From positions 2,294,001 through 2,358,000 of the forward strand of contig CBDDIF010000001.1 of assembly GCA_965228785.1 (NCBI GenBank): 64,000 bases of DNA. Reading direction: 5' to 3'. The stretch is from Hoeflea_A sp965228785 (GTDB taxonomy: Bacteria; Pseudomonadota; Alphaproteobacteria; Rhizobiales; Rhizobiaceae). The notes beneath the pieces are model-generated. The model was not told the DNA's origin. It was given only the letters and a program-made list of their open reading frames with translations, and ran no database searches. Both the position numbers and the translations under genes were made by a program. Positions 17,357 through 26,212 of the stretch are shown one piece after another (position 1 is the first letter of the stretch; each line of letters begins with the position of its first letter).

Positions 17357-18703
17357 TCAGAACCGGTCGCGCAGCGAATAATAGAGCATCGCCAGTGCCA
17401 GCAGCGGGCGTCTGTATTTGGCGCCACCGGGAAAATCCGGTGTCGGTATTGCCGCCATCATGTCGAAGCGAGAGGCGGTGCCGCAGATCAGTTCGCCGGC
17501 CAGTCGCCCACAGAATGTGGCCATGCCAAGTCCATGGCCGGAATAGCCTGAGGCGGTCAGGACGCCACCCTCCAGACGGCGGAGATGCGGCATGCGGTTC
17601 ATGGTAATGCCGAGCGTGCCGCCCCATCCGTAGTCGATCTGGACGTCTTTGAGCTGCGGGAAGATCGCCAGCATGTGCGGCCTGACGAAGGCCTTGATGT
17701 CTCGGGGAAAGCGGTAGCCGTAACTCTCTCCGCCACCGAACAACAGGCGGTTGTCTCGCGACAGACGAAAGTAGTTGACGACATATTTGCTGTCCGCGAC
17801 GGCAATGTTCCTGCGCAAAGCCGCGTGGGCGCGGTCACCCGTCAAAGGTTCCGTTGCTACAATGTAGTTGTTGATCGGCATGACCCGGCGCGCCACCGTC
17901 TCGTCGAGGTCGCCGAGATAGCCGTTGCAGGCCAGCAGAACATGGCGTGCGGACACTTTCAATTTGTCGCAATGCACGTGCGTCGTGCTGCCTGCTTCGA
18001 TCTTCGAGACGCGGGTGTTTTCATGGATGCGGGCGCCGGCATCGCGCGCCGCGCGGGCCAGGCCCAGCGCGAAGTTGAGCGGGTGCAGATGACCCGCACC
18101 GGTGTCATAGGTGCCGCCGAAATAGGCAGGGCTGTCGACCATGTCGGTCAGTTGCTCACGGTCGACGAATCGGATCTGGCCATAGCCGTAATCGCGCTGC
18201 AGTTTTTCGGCATAGGCCCGACTGTCGTCGACATATCGCTGACGATGGTCGGCGTGAAGAATGCCGGGTCGATAATCGCACTCGATGTCATGCCGATCGA
18301 TCAGCTCGCGCACCAGAGTTTTGGCATCGCGCCCCAGATCCCAAAGCTGCCGGGCTGCCTTCTGGCCAAGGTCGCGCTCGAGCTGGACCTGGTCCAGCCG
18401 TTGACCTGACCCGAGCTGGCCGCCATTGCGGCCGGATGCACCCCAACCGACCCGATGAGCCTCGACAACCGTCACGTCGAAGCCGTTTTCCGCCAGGTAA
18501 AGGGCAGCCGACAGACCGGTGTAGCCGGCGCCGACGATGCATACGTCGCACGGGGCGTCCTCGACTAGGGGCGCGAACGGCTCTAGCCGGTTTGCGGTCG
18601 CACGATAGTAGCTGTCCGGATAGGCACCCGGCCGGTCGTTGGCAGTGAGCAGGTCCAACTCTGATCTCGCGGAAATGGTCTGTGAAAAAGTGCTCGCTGT
18701 CAT
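17357..18703 (-). CDS. FAD-dependent amine oxidase, PuuB/OrdL (gamma-glutamylputrescine oxidase)-like
   Basis: 448 residues. A dinucleotide-binding motif CIVGAGYTGLSAALYLAENG lies near residues 54-73, followed by the family signature WGASGRNGGQLGSG. Further matches to DAO-fold amine oxidases are THVHCDKLKVSARHVLLACN and GTLGITMNRMPHLRRLEGGV with SGYSGHGLGMATFCGRL. Such enzymes oxidise N-substituted amines such as gamma-glutamylputrescine or sarcosine-like compounds, making an aldehyde, ammonia and H2O2. No other puu genes are nearby, so the substrate is open. Convergent with the persulfide dioxygenase; divergent from the SDR operon. Confidence 0.85.
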   Translation of the reverse strand: MTASTFSQTISARSELDLLTANDRPGAYPDSYYRATANRLEPFAPLVEDAPCDVCIVGAGYTGLSAALYLAENGFDVTVVEAHRVGWGASGRNGGQLGSGQRLDQVQLERDLGQKAARQLWDLGRDAKTLVRELIDRHDIECDYRPGILHADHRQRYVDDSRAYAEKLQRDYGYGQIRFVDREQLTDMVDSPAYFGGTYDTGAGHLHPLNFALGLARAARDAGARIHENTRVSKIEAGSTTHVHCDKLKVSARHVLLACNGYLGDLDETVARRVMPINNYIVATEPLTGDRAHAALRRNIAVADSKYVVNYFRLSRDNRLLFGGGESYGYRFPRDIKAFVRPHMLAIFPQLKDVQIDYGWGGTLGITMNRMPHLRRLEGGVLTASGYSGHGLGMATFCGRLAGELICGTASRFDMMAAIPTPDFPGGAKYRRPLLALAMLYYSLRDRF

Positions 18704-18819
18704 AACCCGTTTTCGTGAAAAGCCACAGTCCCCTCTTATTGTCGCCGTACGCTAGCCGCAATTTTGGGCATTTGCGTGAAATCGGGCCGAGGCGAACCGT
18801 TCACTTCGTGTGAAAGGGC

Positions 18820-18860
18820 TTTACAAGCGGGCTATCAAAAAACATACTACTGAGTATGTT
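18820..18860 (+). promoter_or_regulatory. Promoter with perfect TetR-style operator for the SDR-phosphotransferase operon
   Basis: A -35-like TTTACA (18820-18825) and a -10-like CATACT (18843-18848) are 17 bases apart. The -10 is embedded in AACATACTACTGAGTATGTT (18841-18860), two perfect 8-base arms with a 4-base centre. Arm length and position suggest repression by a TetR-family regulator; no such gene is in the window. The first gene starts at 18898 after GGGAGG. Confidence 0.6.
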
Positions 18861-18897
18861 GTCGCCCCGGATCGGGGTGTATTTGTGGGAGGTCAGT

Positions 18898-19719
18898 GTG
18901 AGTTATCTGGACAATCTGTTTTCAGTGGCCGGCAGGACGGCGTTGGTAACCGGTGGCGCGACCGGCATCGGCCGCATGGTTGCGACGGCTCTGGTGCAGG
19001 GCGGTGCGCGGGTTCTTATTGCATCGCGCAAGGGCGATGCCTGTGAGGCCGTGGCGGCCGAGCTCAATGCTCTCGATGCGCCGGGCAGCGCTGAGGGTTT
19101 TGCCGGCGATGTCGGTACCGAAGAGGGGCTTGCCGCGTTGGTCGCAGAGGTGAACGGGCGCACGAACAAGCTGCATATACTGGTCAACAATGCCGGGATT
19201 ACCTGGGGTGAACCGCTGGAAACGTTCCCGCATATCGCATGGCAGAAGGTAATGAATGTCAATGTCGGCGCTATGTTCACGCTGACGCGCGACCTGCTGC
19301 CACTCCTCGACGCAGCCTCAAGCGATGCCGATCCGGCACGGATCATCAATCTCGGTTCTGTCATGGGGACTCAACCGATTGCCGACGGTGCCTATTCCTA
19401 TTCCGCTTCCAAGGCGGCTGTGCATCACCTGACCCGTATTCTTGCCGATGAGTTCGCCGGGCGTCGCATCACCGTCAACGCGTTCGCGCCAGGTCCATTC
19501 CAGAGCCGGATGACGGCGTTTGCGACGGCAACCGAGGAACAGGCGCTGAAAGTCGGCAAGGGCGTACCGCTCGGGCGCATCGGTTCGCCCGACGACATTG
19601 CCGGCGCGACACTTTATCTCTGCGGAAACGGCGGTTCCTACATCACCGGCGCCATTTTGCCACTTGATGGCGGCTTGTCGGCCCACACCTCCGTTGGTCT
19701 GTTTTCCGACGCATTGTAG
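18898..19719 (+). CDS. SDR-family oxidoreductase (RhlG/3-ketoacyl reductase-like)
   Basis: 273 residues from GTG 18898, five bases after GGGAGG; an upstream in-frame ATG (18856) lies inside the operator and is unlikely. Classical short-chain dehydrogenase: cofactor turn TGGATGIGR near residue 16, NNAG near 97, catalytic Tyr and Lys in YSYSASKAAVHH, then NAFAPGPFQSRM and the C-terminal TGAILPLDGG. NADP(H)-dependent reduction of a 3-oxoacyl or related keto group is likely. First of three genes (SDR, phosphotransferase, SDR) transcribed together. Confidence 0.88.
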   Translation: MSYLDNLFSVAGRTALVTGGATGIGRMVATALVQGGARVLIASRKGDACEAVAAELNALDAPGSAEGFAGDVGTEEGLAALVAEVNGRTNKLHILVNNAGITWGEPLETFPHIAWQKVMNVNVGAMFTLTRDLLPLLDAASSDADPARIINLGSVMGTQPIADGAYSYSASKAAVHHLTRILADEFAGRRITVNAFAPGPFQSRMTAFATATEEQALKVGKGVPLGRIGSPDDIAGATLYLCGNGGSYITGAILPLDGGLSAHTSVGLFSDAL

Positions 19720-19779
19720 AGCGGTCCGTTGCGCCTGAATGGCCAGGCGTGTTCTCATGGCGGGTGAAGAGGAGCCGAC

Positions 19780-20808
19780 ATGAACCAGACCCACGATCTG
19801 GACGCGGATGCCTTGTCCGCCGAACTCGAAGGTGTCGTGAGTGAGTTTTCCGGGCTGCGCGCAGTGCGGAAATTCGACACCGGGCAATCGAACCCGACGT
19901 ACCTCCTGGAAGCCGACAGCGGCCAATATGTTTTGCGGGCCAAACCGCCGGGGCAACTGCTGAAATCCGCCCACCAGGTGGATCGCGAATACCGGGTCAT
20001 GAAAGCTCTCAAGGGCAGCGGCGTGCCGGTTCCCGAGATGCATTATCTGTCGGAGGAGGAGTCCTCGATCGGCCGCATGTATTTCGTCATGAGCTATCTC
20101 GACGGCCGCATCTTCTGGGAACCGGATCTTCCGCAAGTTGACCGCGCCGCACGGGCTCCGATCTACGACGCCATGAATGCGACCTTGGCCACTCTTCACA
20201 GTATCGACCCCGCTGCGATTGGCCTGGAGGATTTCGGCAAGCCGGGCAACTATTTCGAGCGCCAGCTCAGCCGCTGGACCAAGCAGTACCGGGCCAGTGA
20301 AACGCAGACGATCGCCGAAATGGACCAGCTCATCGAATGGCTCGAGCGGGCACTGCCACCGGATGACGGGCAGGTGTCTCTGGTGCATGGCGATTACCGG
20401 ATCGACAACATGATCTTCGACAAGGATCGGCCCGAAGTGCTGGCAGTGCTCGATTGGGAATTGTCGACGCTCGGCCATCCGCTGGCTGATCTGGCCTATC
20501 AATGCATGCAGTGGCGACTGCCGCATGATAGCGGGTTTCGGGGGATGGGCGGTCTCGATCGGCCAGCGCTCGGCCTGCCGACCGAAGGTGAATATGTGCA
20601 AGCCTATTGCCGTCGCCGCGGCATCGTCGGTATCGAGCACTGGCGATTCTATCTCGCCTTCTCCTTCTTCCGACTTGCGGCAATCTTGCAGGGTGTTCTC
20701 AAACGGGCACTGGACGGCAATGCCTCCAATCCCAAACGGGCGAAACAAATGGCGGCGGCGGTGCCGGTGATGGCCGGCATGGCCATGCAGATCACGAATG
20801 GAGGATAG
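19780..20808 (+). CDS. Phosphotransferase family protein (ACAD10/FadE36-like kinase domain)
   Basis: 342 residues with an aminoglycoside-phosphotransferase-like kinase fold. RKFDTGQSNPTYLLEADSGQYVLRAKPPG supplies the nucleotide loop and Lys (quoted here in part: GQSNPTYLL and YVLRAKPPG). VHGDYRIDNMIFD is the catalytic Brenner-type loop and AVLDWELSTLGHPLADLAY the metal-binding DxD equivalent. Homologues are fused or adjacent to acyl-CoA dehydrogenases and are thought to phosphorylate 4-hydroxyacyl-CoA or a similar hydroxyacid. Placement between two SDR genes fits a role in hydroxy-acyl metabolism. Its stop lies inside the start region of the next gene. Confidence 0.88.
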   Translation: MNQTHDLDADALSAELEGVVSEFSGLRAVRKFDTGQSNPTYLLEADSGQYVLRAKPPGQLLKSAHQVDREYRVMKALKGSGVPVPEMHYLSEEESSIGRMYFVMSYLDGRIFWEPDLPQVDRAARAPIYDAMNATLATLHSIDPAAIGLEDFGKPGNYFERQLSRWTKQYRASETQTIAEMDQLIEWLERALPPDDGQVSLVHGDYRIDNMIFDKDRPEVLAVLDWELSTLGHPLADLAYQCMQWRLPHDSGFRGMGGLDRPALGLPTEGEYVQAYCRRRGIVGIEHWRFYLAFSFFRLAAILQGVLKRALDGNASNPKRAKQMAAAVPVMAGMAMQITNGG

Positions 20809-20809
20809 G

Positions 20810-21604
20810 GTGAGCGGATTGTTCAAGGGATCGACAGTGCTGATCACCGGGGCCGCGGGCGGTTTCGGAAGTGCAGCGGCGCGCCGTTTCGGCGAGGAGG
20901 GCGCCAACCTGGTCCTCTCGGATTACAATGCCGAAGCACTTGAAGCGATGTGCGGCCAGATTACGGCCGATCTCGGTTGTGACATTGCCTCTCTCGCTGG
21001 TGACGTTGCAGATGAATCTCTGTCTGAAAAGCTCGTCGCTCTGGCGGTCGATCGCTTTGGCCAGCTCGATGTTGCCCTCAACAATGCCGGGATCGCACAG
21101 GAGGTGTTCGAGCGCTTGCCCAAAGTCGACTCCGACGAAGCACGGCGCATCGTCGACATCGACCTGATGGGGGTTTTCTATGCGCTGAAATACCAACTGC
21201 CGGTGATGGAGCGGCAATTCCGTGAAACCGGGACGGGCGGCGCCATCGTCAACGTCGCCTCCGTCGCCGGAGTCACCGGCGCATCGGGCCTGTCGGTCTA
21301 TGCCGCCGCGAAGCACGGAGTCGTTGGCCTGACCCGGTCGGCTGCCCAGGAATATGCCCGACTTGGCGTGCGCATAAACGCCGTATGTCCATCCTTTGCC
21401 CGCACGCCGATGGCCACCGAACTGCTTGATGTGAAGGTGCGCGGGAAGGTGGTTACGGAGCAACAGCTGGTCCGCGGTATCCCGATGGCGCGGTTGGCCG
21501 AGGTCGAGGAAGTCGTGGAAGCGTTCGTGTTCGCGTCGTCACCGAAGAACAGCTTCATGACTGGCCAGACACTGCATGTCGATGGCGGGTTGACGGCTTA
21601 TTGA
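20810..21604 (+). CDS. SDR-family oxidoreductase A (paralogue of 39742-40536)
   Basis: 264 residues from GTG 20810 after GGAGGA; an ATG at 20798 would add four residues, but the GTG start gives exactly the length of the paralogue. Motifs: TGAAGGFGSA cofactor turn, NNAG, VASVAGVTGASG, YAAAKHG (catalytic Tyr/Lys), and C-terminal TGQTLHVDGGLTAY. About three residues in four match the SDR at 39742, including an identical C-terminal dodecamer. The substrate is unknown. It terminates the SDR-phosphotransferase-SDR operon, with no terminator-like hairpin in the 116 bases after it. Confidence 0.88.
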   Translation: MSGLFKGSTVLITGAAGGFGSAAARRFGEEGANLVLSDYNAEALEAMCGQITADLGCDIASLAGDVADESLSEKLVALAVDRFGQLDVALNNAGIAQEVFERLPKVDSDEARRIVDIDLMGVFYALKYQLPVMERQFRETGTGGAIVNVASVAGVTGASGLSVYAAAKHGVVGLTRSAAQEYARLGVRINAVCPSFARTPMATELLDVKVRGKVVTEQQLVRGIPMARLAEVEEVVEAFVFASSPKNSFMTGQTLHVDGGLTAY

Positions 21605-21720
21605 CCGGCGGGCGCGTAAAGCCGAGGTGCGGCCGGATCGTTGCGAGATTGATAGCTAACGTCCAACTACGCGCGGCAGCGTGGCACGAGTGAGCACGCG
21701 GCCCAAAATCTGGAAAAGAC

Positions 21721-23415
21721 CTACTCGGGCAACTCGACTGCGCGAAGGCCGTCCAGAATTGCTTCCCAACGCGCAGGGTCCCGGAAATGGAACCGGCGCA
21801 ATCGGCTAATCCGGAAATCTGGATCGGAAGTCAGAAGCCCCTGTCGGGCTCTTTCACCATGGTCGCGTCGACCTGATTGGCCGGCCGCACTGGCAAGATA
21901 TAGCTGCGCGATCGGCAGGCCCGGCGAGTTTTGCAGCGCCCGATCGGCATTCTCGATCGCTTTGTCGAAGTCACCAAGAACCAGGTATGTCTGTGCAAAT
22001 GCTTGCGGCACGCGGTGGTAGATCCGGTTCTTGGCCAGTGAAAAAGACCCCTTTTCGATGGACTTCAAGGCAAGCTCCGGCTCACCCATCAGGTTCTGTA
22101 TCCAACCTAGAACCATGTGCGCTTGAGCAAATTGCGGATTGATTTCGAATGCGCGCTCCACACACCTCACCGCCGCATCCAGATCGCCTGTTATCCCGTA
22201 ATGAAAAATGCCTCGAATCAAATGAACGTAGTCGCTCTGGTCATTTAGCGAGACCGCTAGCCGCAACCCCGCGTCCGACGCTTCGGTATCCTCTTCGGTT
22301 ACTGGTCGATAGCCCCATATGATTTCGCCAATCAGCGTATTAGCCTTCATCGCCACAGCCATGAAATTACGAGGCTGGACCTCCAGGATCCGGTCCAACA
22401 GGCGTCCGGCTGCCGCCCATTCCTCGATCTGCGATCCCATCATGTAGTGGCCCGCGACGGTCAACATCGTCTCGGGGTCATTCGAGCCCGTCTCGGATGC
22501 ACGCTCAGCATCCCGCTGCAGGATCCCGTACCGGATCGTGGTCGCGATTTCCCCGGACAACAGATCCTCGGCTGCGAACGGATCCGAAAGATCACCGTTC
22601 ATCCGCTGGGTCAGATAGGTTTCGGAAGTACGGGTTTCGCGCAGTTTGAGAGTGGCCCGAACCTGATTGCCAACTGCCTGAAAGACCGCCGTGGCGATAT
22701 GTTCGGGGCCGACCTCGGGGTCGATCAGATCCAGTCCGGTCAGATTTGCCAGCGCGGCTTCAACCGTGTGATGGCAGGCCTCGGCGAGAAGCTGAGCATC
22801 GTCATTGTTGCCAAGCGCCTCGAACGCACCCAGTGAAACGGTCGGCTTTCGGCGAGCAACGGCTGCGGAAGGCACCGCGTTGCTTTCCTGGTTATCGCCT
22901 TGGTCCTGGCGCCACACAAAGGCGCGGATAGGACGCGAGATATTTTTCAGCGTCAACTCGCCGACATCCGTGAACGCATCGTCCATCACGCCGACGATCT
23001 GATCACGGACTGCGGTCGAAATGCATATCCCGCCTGCCGGCGCTACCCCTTCCAGCCGGGAGGCCAGGTTCACTCCGTCTCCAAAGATGTCCCCGTCGTC
23101 GACAACCACATCGCCTAGATGGACGCCGATCCGATAGCTGATCCGCCGATCCTCCGGCCTTGATGCTTCCTTGTTCACAACGGCTTGTTGTGCCGATATC
23201 GCGAACCTCAGCGCGTCGACGACACTGGGAAACTCCGCCAGAAAACCATCGCCTGTCGACTTGATGATTTTGCCTCCAGCCAGTTCGACGCCGGGATCGA
23301 ATACGGACGTGCGCAGCTCTTTTTGCCGGGTCAGAGTTTCTTCCTCGGCGGCTTCGATCAGCCGAGAGAAGCCGACAATATCTGCCGCCAAGATCGAGGT
23401 GAGCTTTCGTTTCAC
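21721..23415 (-). CDS. Class III adenylate/guanylate cyclase with C-terminal TPR region
   Basis: 564 residues from a GTG start. The N-terminal cyclase homology domain (1-170) keeps the catalytic set: metal Asp12 in ILAADIVGFSR, the second metal Asp in KSTGDGFLAEF whose Lys is the usual adenine-selecting residue, and Asn/Arg in GDGVNLASRLEG. A linker with RKPTVSLGAFEAL, resembling the TolB-like start of related proteins, leads to TPR repeats (CVERAFEINPQFAQAHMVLG and DFDKAIENADRALQNSP). It probably makes cAMP under protein-binding control. It starts 17 bases after the GFA gene's stop and is likely cotranscribed with it. Architecture is typical of rhizobial cyclases. Confidence 0.9.
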   Translation of the reverse strand: MKRKLTSILAADIVGFSRLIEAAEEETLTRQKELRTSVFDPGVELAGGKIIKSTGDGFLAEFPSVVDALRFAISAQQAVVNKEASRPEDRRISYRIGVHLGDVVVDDGDIFGDGVNLASRLEGVAPAGGICISTAVRDQIVGVMDDAFTDVGELTLKNISRPIRAFVWRQDQGDNQESNAVPSAAVARRKPTVSLGAFEALGNNDDAQLLAEACHHTVEAALANLTGLDLIDPEVGPEHIATAVFQAVGNQVRATLKLRETRTSETYLTQRMNGDLSDPFAAEDLLSGEIATTIRYGILQRDAERASETGSNDPETMLTVAGHYMMGSQIEEWAAAGRLLDRILEVQPRNFMAVAMKANTLIGEIIWGYRPVTEEDTEASDAGLRLAVSLNDQSDYVHLIRGIFHYGITGDLDAAVRCVERAFEINPQFAQAHMVLGWIQNLMGEPELALKSIEKGSFSLAKNRIYHRVPQAFAQTYLVLGDFDKAIENADRALQNSPGLPIAQLYLASAAGQSGRRDHGERARQGLLTSDPDFRISRLRRFHFRDPARWEAILDGLRAVELPE

Positions 23416-23432
23416 CTAAAGGCCTGCGAGAT

Positions 23433-23891
23433 TCATGATATCCATCGGGTCGTCTCGGGTTCGCTCACCTCGGCTCCATCGCCCCCGAAAGACGCCGGAA
23501 TCGTTTCCCATTTCGGAAGGCCATCGGCCATGTCGAAAACCCGCTCCCCATAAAAGATGTGGAATGCGGGCTCGAAGCGCAGCCCCGAATCCGCCAGCGT
23601 CATCGCATAAACTGCGATCTGATCTTTACCGGGCTTGATGTTGGCCAATGCACCCCCGCATTGGCCACAGGAAACGCGATGGCTTTCATCGTTCTTGGCG
23701 GAACGAACGATCGGGCCCGATATAGAGACACTATCCGCCGACCACGTGCACCAGGCATTGAGCGGCGCCGAATGCCATTTTCTGCAGGAGTGGCAATGAC
23801 AATATGCCATGACTATCGGCTTTCCGGCCGTGGAAACACGGCTGGCTCCACAGTAGCAGCTCCCTTCGTAGCGTTCGGATTGTTCGCTCAT
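23433..23891 (-). CDS. GFA (glutathione-dependent formaldehyde-activating) family protein
   Basis: 152 residues with the zinc-binding pattern of the CENP-V/GFA family: C12-Y-C14, then C31-H-C33-H-S-C36 and SCGQCGGAL near 95-100. FHIFYGERVFDMADGLPKWE is the usual C-terminal part. Members bind glutathione and zinc; most have no proven enzyme activity. The start follows GGGGGACG. Lies directly upstream of the cyclase gene. The 283 bases between its start and tctA's stop (23892-24174) show no gene or clear signal. Confidence 0.85.
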   Translation of the reverse strand: MSEQSERYEGSCYCGASRVSTAGKPIVMAYCHCHSCRKWHSAPLNAWCTWSADSVSISGPIVRSAKNDESHRVSCGQCGGALANIKPGKDQIAVYAMTLADSGLRFEPAFHIFYGERVFDMADGLPKWETIPASFGGDGAEVSEPETTRWIS

Positions 23892-24174
23892 TCGTCCCCC
23901 GCAACGGAGTTAGTGCAGGTTTCATGTCAACTTCTGCAGCCCTCCACTTTTATTATCTTACAACCCAATGGCTGCGTCTAAAAGCGGCTTATTGCCGTCG
24001 GAATTGATCTCTGGATGTTGGCGGACAGTTTTCCTGCTGACCATGGATTCCCGTGAAAGCGCCATTGAAGGTGCCGGATTTCGGCTCGGTCTGCTTAGCC
24101 TTGGTTGGCGAAAGCGCCGACCTGAATGGTCGTTCGAGGGCGCTACGTCAATTCAAACGGACCGCCCCTCAATG

Positions 24175-25701
24175 TCACTCTTCGGTGGCCATTGCTTTCG
24201 ACAGCTCGCTCGTCTTTGCGCCGCGTATTCGCTTGATTGTGAGATAGATCATTGCCGCCAGAAGCAAAACATTGATCACAACCAGAGTTGCCGATACCGG
24301 GCGATCGAGGAAAATCCAATAGCCCTCGCGCGAGATCAGAAGCGAGCGGCGCAGGTTGGCTTCGAGGATCGGTCCCAGGATCATGCCGATCACGACCGGG
24401 GCCAGCGGATAGTCCGCGGCGCGGAATAGAATACCAATTAGACCAAAGGCCAGCATGACCTGAAGATCGAACACCGAAGCCTGAAGCGCAAACGTGCCGA
24501 TCGAACACAGCAACAAAATGCTCGGGATCAAATAGACCTTCGGGATGCGCAAGACGTAAACGAAAAGCGGCGTTGCCAGAATGCCGGCAATGAGCAGGAA
24601 GACGTTTGACGCCAGGTACACCATGAAAATGCCGCCAACGACGTCAGGGTTGTTCTCGAACATGGCCGGTCCGGGGATAAACCCCAGAATGAGCAGGGCG
24701 CCCAGCAGCATGGCCGACGATGCGTCTCCGGGAATTCCGAGAGACAATGTCGGTACCAGCGTGCCACCAACCGTTGAGTTGTTCGCCGACTCGGTGGCGA
24801 CAACGCCGCCCTCCGCACCTTCGCCATATTTCTCGTCAGGCTTCGCGGAAGCCTTGGCCACCGCGTAGCTGGTGAAAGAACTGATCACACCGCCTGCGCC
24901 GGGGATGGCACCGAAGAAGGTGCCGATTGCCGAAGAACGGATCAGGTTGACCCAGTGCTTCAACGTCATGGCAACCGTGTTCAGGCCGGGCCGAGCCACT
25001 TTCACATCCGGGATCTTCAAGAGGTCGTGTTTCATCATCTGCGCCGCCATCTCGGAAATGGCGAACAGTCCGACGACAACGGCTACGATATGAAACCCGT
25101 TCAAAAGGTTGTGCGATCCGAATGTGAAGCGAAGGCCGGTCGAAAACGAGTCGGTTCCAACGGTGGAGATGAGCAGTCCAAAGCTTCCTGCGAGAAGGCC
25201 CTTGATGATCGACCCGCCGGAGATCACGACAATGGCGAACAGTCCCATGATCGCCAGCATGGCGTATTCCGGCGGCGCGAAGTTGGCGGCAAATCGCGCC
25301 AGGATAGGGGCGCAGAAGACCAGGACAACACCGCCGATCAAACCTCCAATGGCGGAGCTGGTAATGGCAATGCCGATGGCATCGGACGCGCGGCCTTTTT
25401 GCGCCATCGGGTAGCCATCATAGAGCGTCGCGGCCGCGAGCGGGGTGCCCGGTATGCGCAAGAGGATTGCCGAAATGGAACCGCCGCAGGAGCCACCGAC
25501 GAAGATTGCGATCAGGAAACCCATCGCCGCGACCGGCGGCAGTCCGATGGCCACCGGGAGCAAAAGGATGATCCCCATGAGTGGACCAAGTCCGGGCATG
25601 GCTCCGACAACCAGGCCCACGATGATCCCGGCGAACGTCAGGGCAAGAGCAAGCGGTGACTGAAAGACGTCAAGCCCGGCGGACAGGAAATCCAGGATCA
25701 T
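24175..25701 (-). CDS. tctA: Tripartite tricarboxylate transporter large permease (TctA)
   Basis: 508 residues from ATG 25701; 54 bases of open frame upstream overlap tctB and are not needed. About twelve helices with TctA hallmarks: VVGAMPGLGPLMGIILLLP near the N-terminus, FVGGSCGGSISAILLRIPGTP, GAIPGAGGVISSFTSY, and the mid-protein ESANNSTVGGTLVPTLSLGIPG, cut short here to respect length. It forms the proton- or Na+-driven channel of a TTT system. Last gene of sulfatase-tctC-tctB-tctA. Confidence 0.94.
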   Translation of the reverse strand: MILDFLSAGLDVFQSPLALALTFAGIIVGLVVGAMPGLGPLMGIILLLPVAIGLPPVAAMGFLIAIFVGGSCGGSISAILLRIPGTPLAAATLYDGYPMAQKGRASDAIGIAITSSAIGGLIGGVVLVFCAPILARFAANFAPPEYAMLAIMGLFAIVVISGGSIIKGLLAGSFGLLISTVGTDSFSTGLRFTFGSHNLLNGFHIVAVVVGLFAISEMAAQMMKHDLLKIPDVKVARPGLNTVAMTLKHWVNLIRSSAIGTFFGAIPGAGGVISSFTSYAVAKASAKPDEKYGEGAEGGVVATESANNSTVGGTLVPTLSLGIPGDASSAMLLGALLILGFIPGPAMFENNPDVVGGIFMVYLASNVFLLIAGILATPLFVYVLRIPKVYLIPSILLLCSIGTFALQASVFDLQVMLAFGLIGILFRAADYPLAPVVIGMILGPILEANLRRSLLISREGYWIFLDRPVSATLVVINVLLLAAMIYLTIKRIRGAKTSELSKAMATEE

Positions 25702-25708
25702 TGCGCGC

Positions 25709-26200
25709 CTACCATGGGATGAAAATGCCCCAAATGCCCAGCGGCAGCACGACATTCAGGAAGACTTCGAAAACGAAGGCAAAGCCTGTCGCAATTGCGA
25801 TGGATGCTAACACAAGCTTGAGAAGATTGCGCATCCCGCAGAGCCACATGATGGCACCGATCATCGGTGCCGTCGCAAGGTGGTATCCAACCGTTGTCAG
25901 AAACATCAGATAGACGGTGAAGAACAGGAGCATCATCCCGGCGCGTCGCAGGTCCGGTGCCTCGACATCTTCAGTTTGTGTCGAGGATTTGCCCCGTAGC
26001 AACTCGACAACCAATTGCAGCCCCAAAAGGACACCAATGAATATCGCGATTGCCCGCGGGTAAGACGCCGCGTTGTCGTAGGGACCGCCGCTGGCGATCC
26101 CCTGTTCTGTAAAGTCAGTTTCGATTTGCCAGAAGACAATCACGATGACGGCGAGAAGAAATCCCAAAACAGCGAGGTTTAGCGTTCTTGACGATGTCAT
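25709..26200 (-). CDS. tctB: Tripartite tricarboxylate transporter small permease (TctB)
   Basis: 163 residues with four hydrophobic segments. N-terminal helix AVLGFLLAVIVIVFWQIE, the loop YDNAASYPRAIAIFIGVL that is typical for TctB, then a long charged linker (about 70-85), and a C-terminal pair of helices ending VVLPLGIWGIFIPW. It is the small membrane partner of TctA. It begins 12 bases after the tctC stop and ends 7 bases before the tctA start. Confidence 0.9.
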   Translation of the reverse strand: MTSSRTLNLAVLGFLLAVIVIVFWQIETDFTEQGIASGGPYDNAASYPRAIAIFIGVLLGLQLVVELLRGKSSTQTEDVEAPDLRRAGMMLLFFTVYLMFLTTVGYHLATAPMIGAIMWLCGMRNLLKLVLASIAIATGFAFVFEVFLNVVLPLGIWGIFIPW

Positions 26201-26212
26201 CGTGCGATACCT

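Noticed and set aside
19318..20907. 529-codon open frame on the minus strand
   Set aside because: Lies antisense to the SDR, the phosphotransferase and the next SDR start, all with clear family motifs. Its translation has no recognisable domain; it is a product of high GC in third positions.
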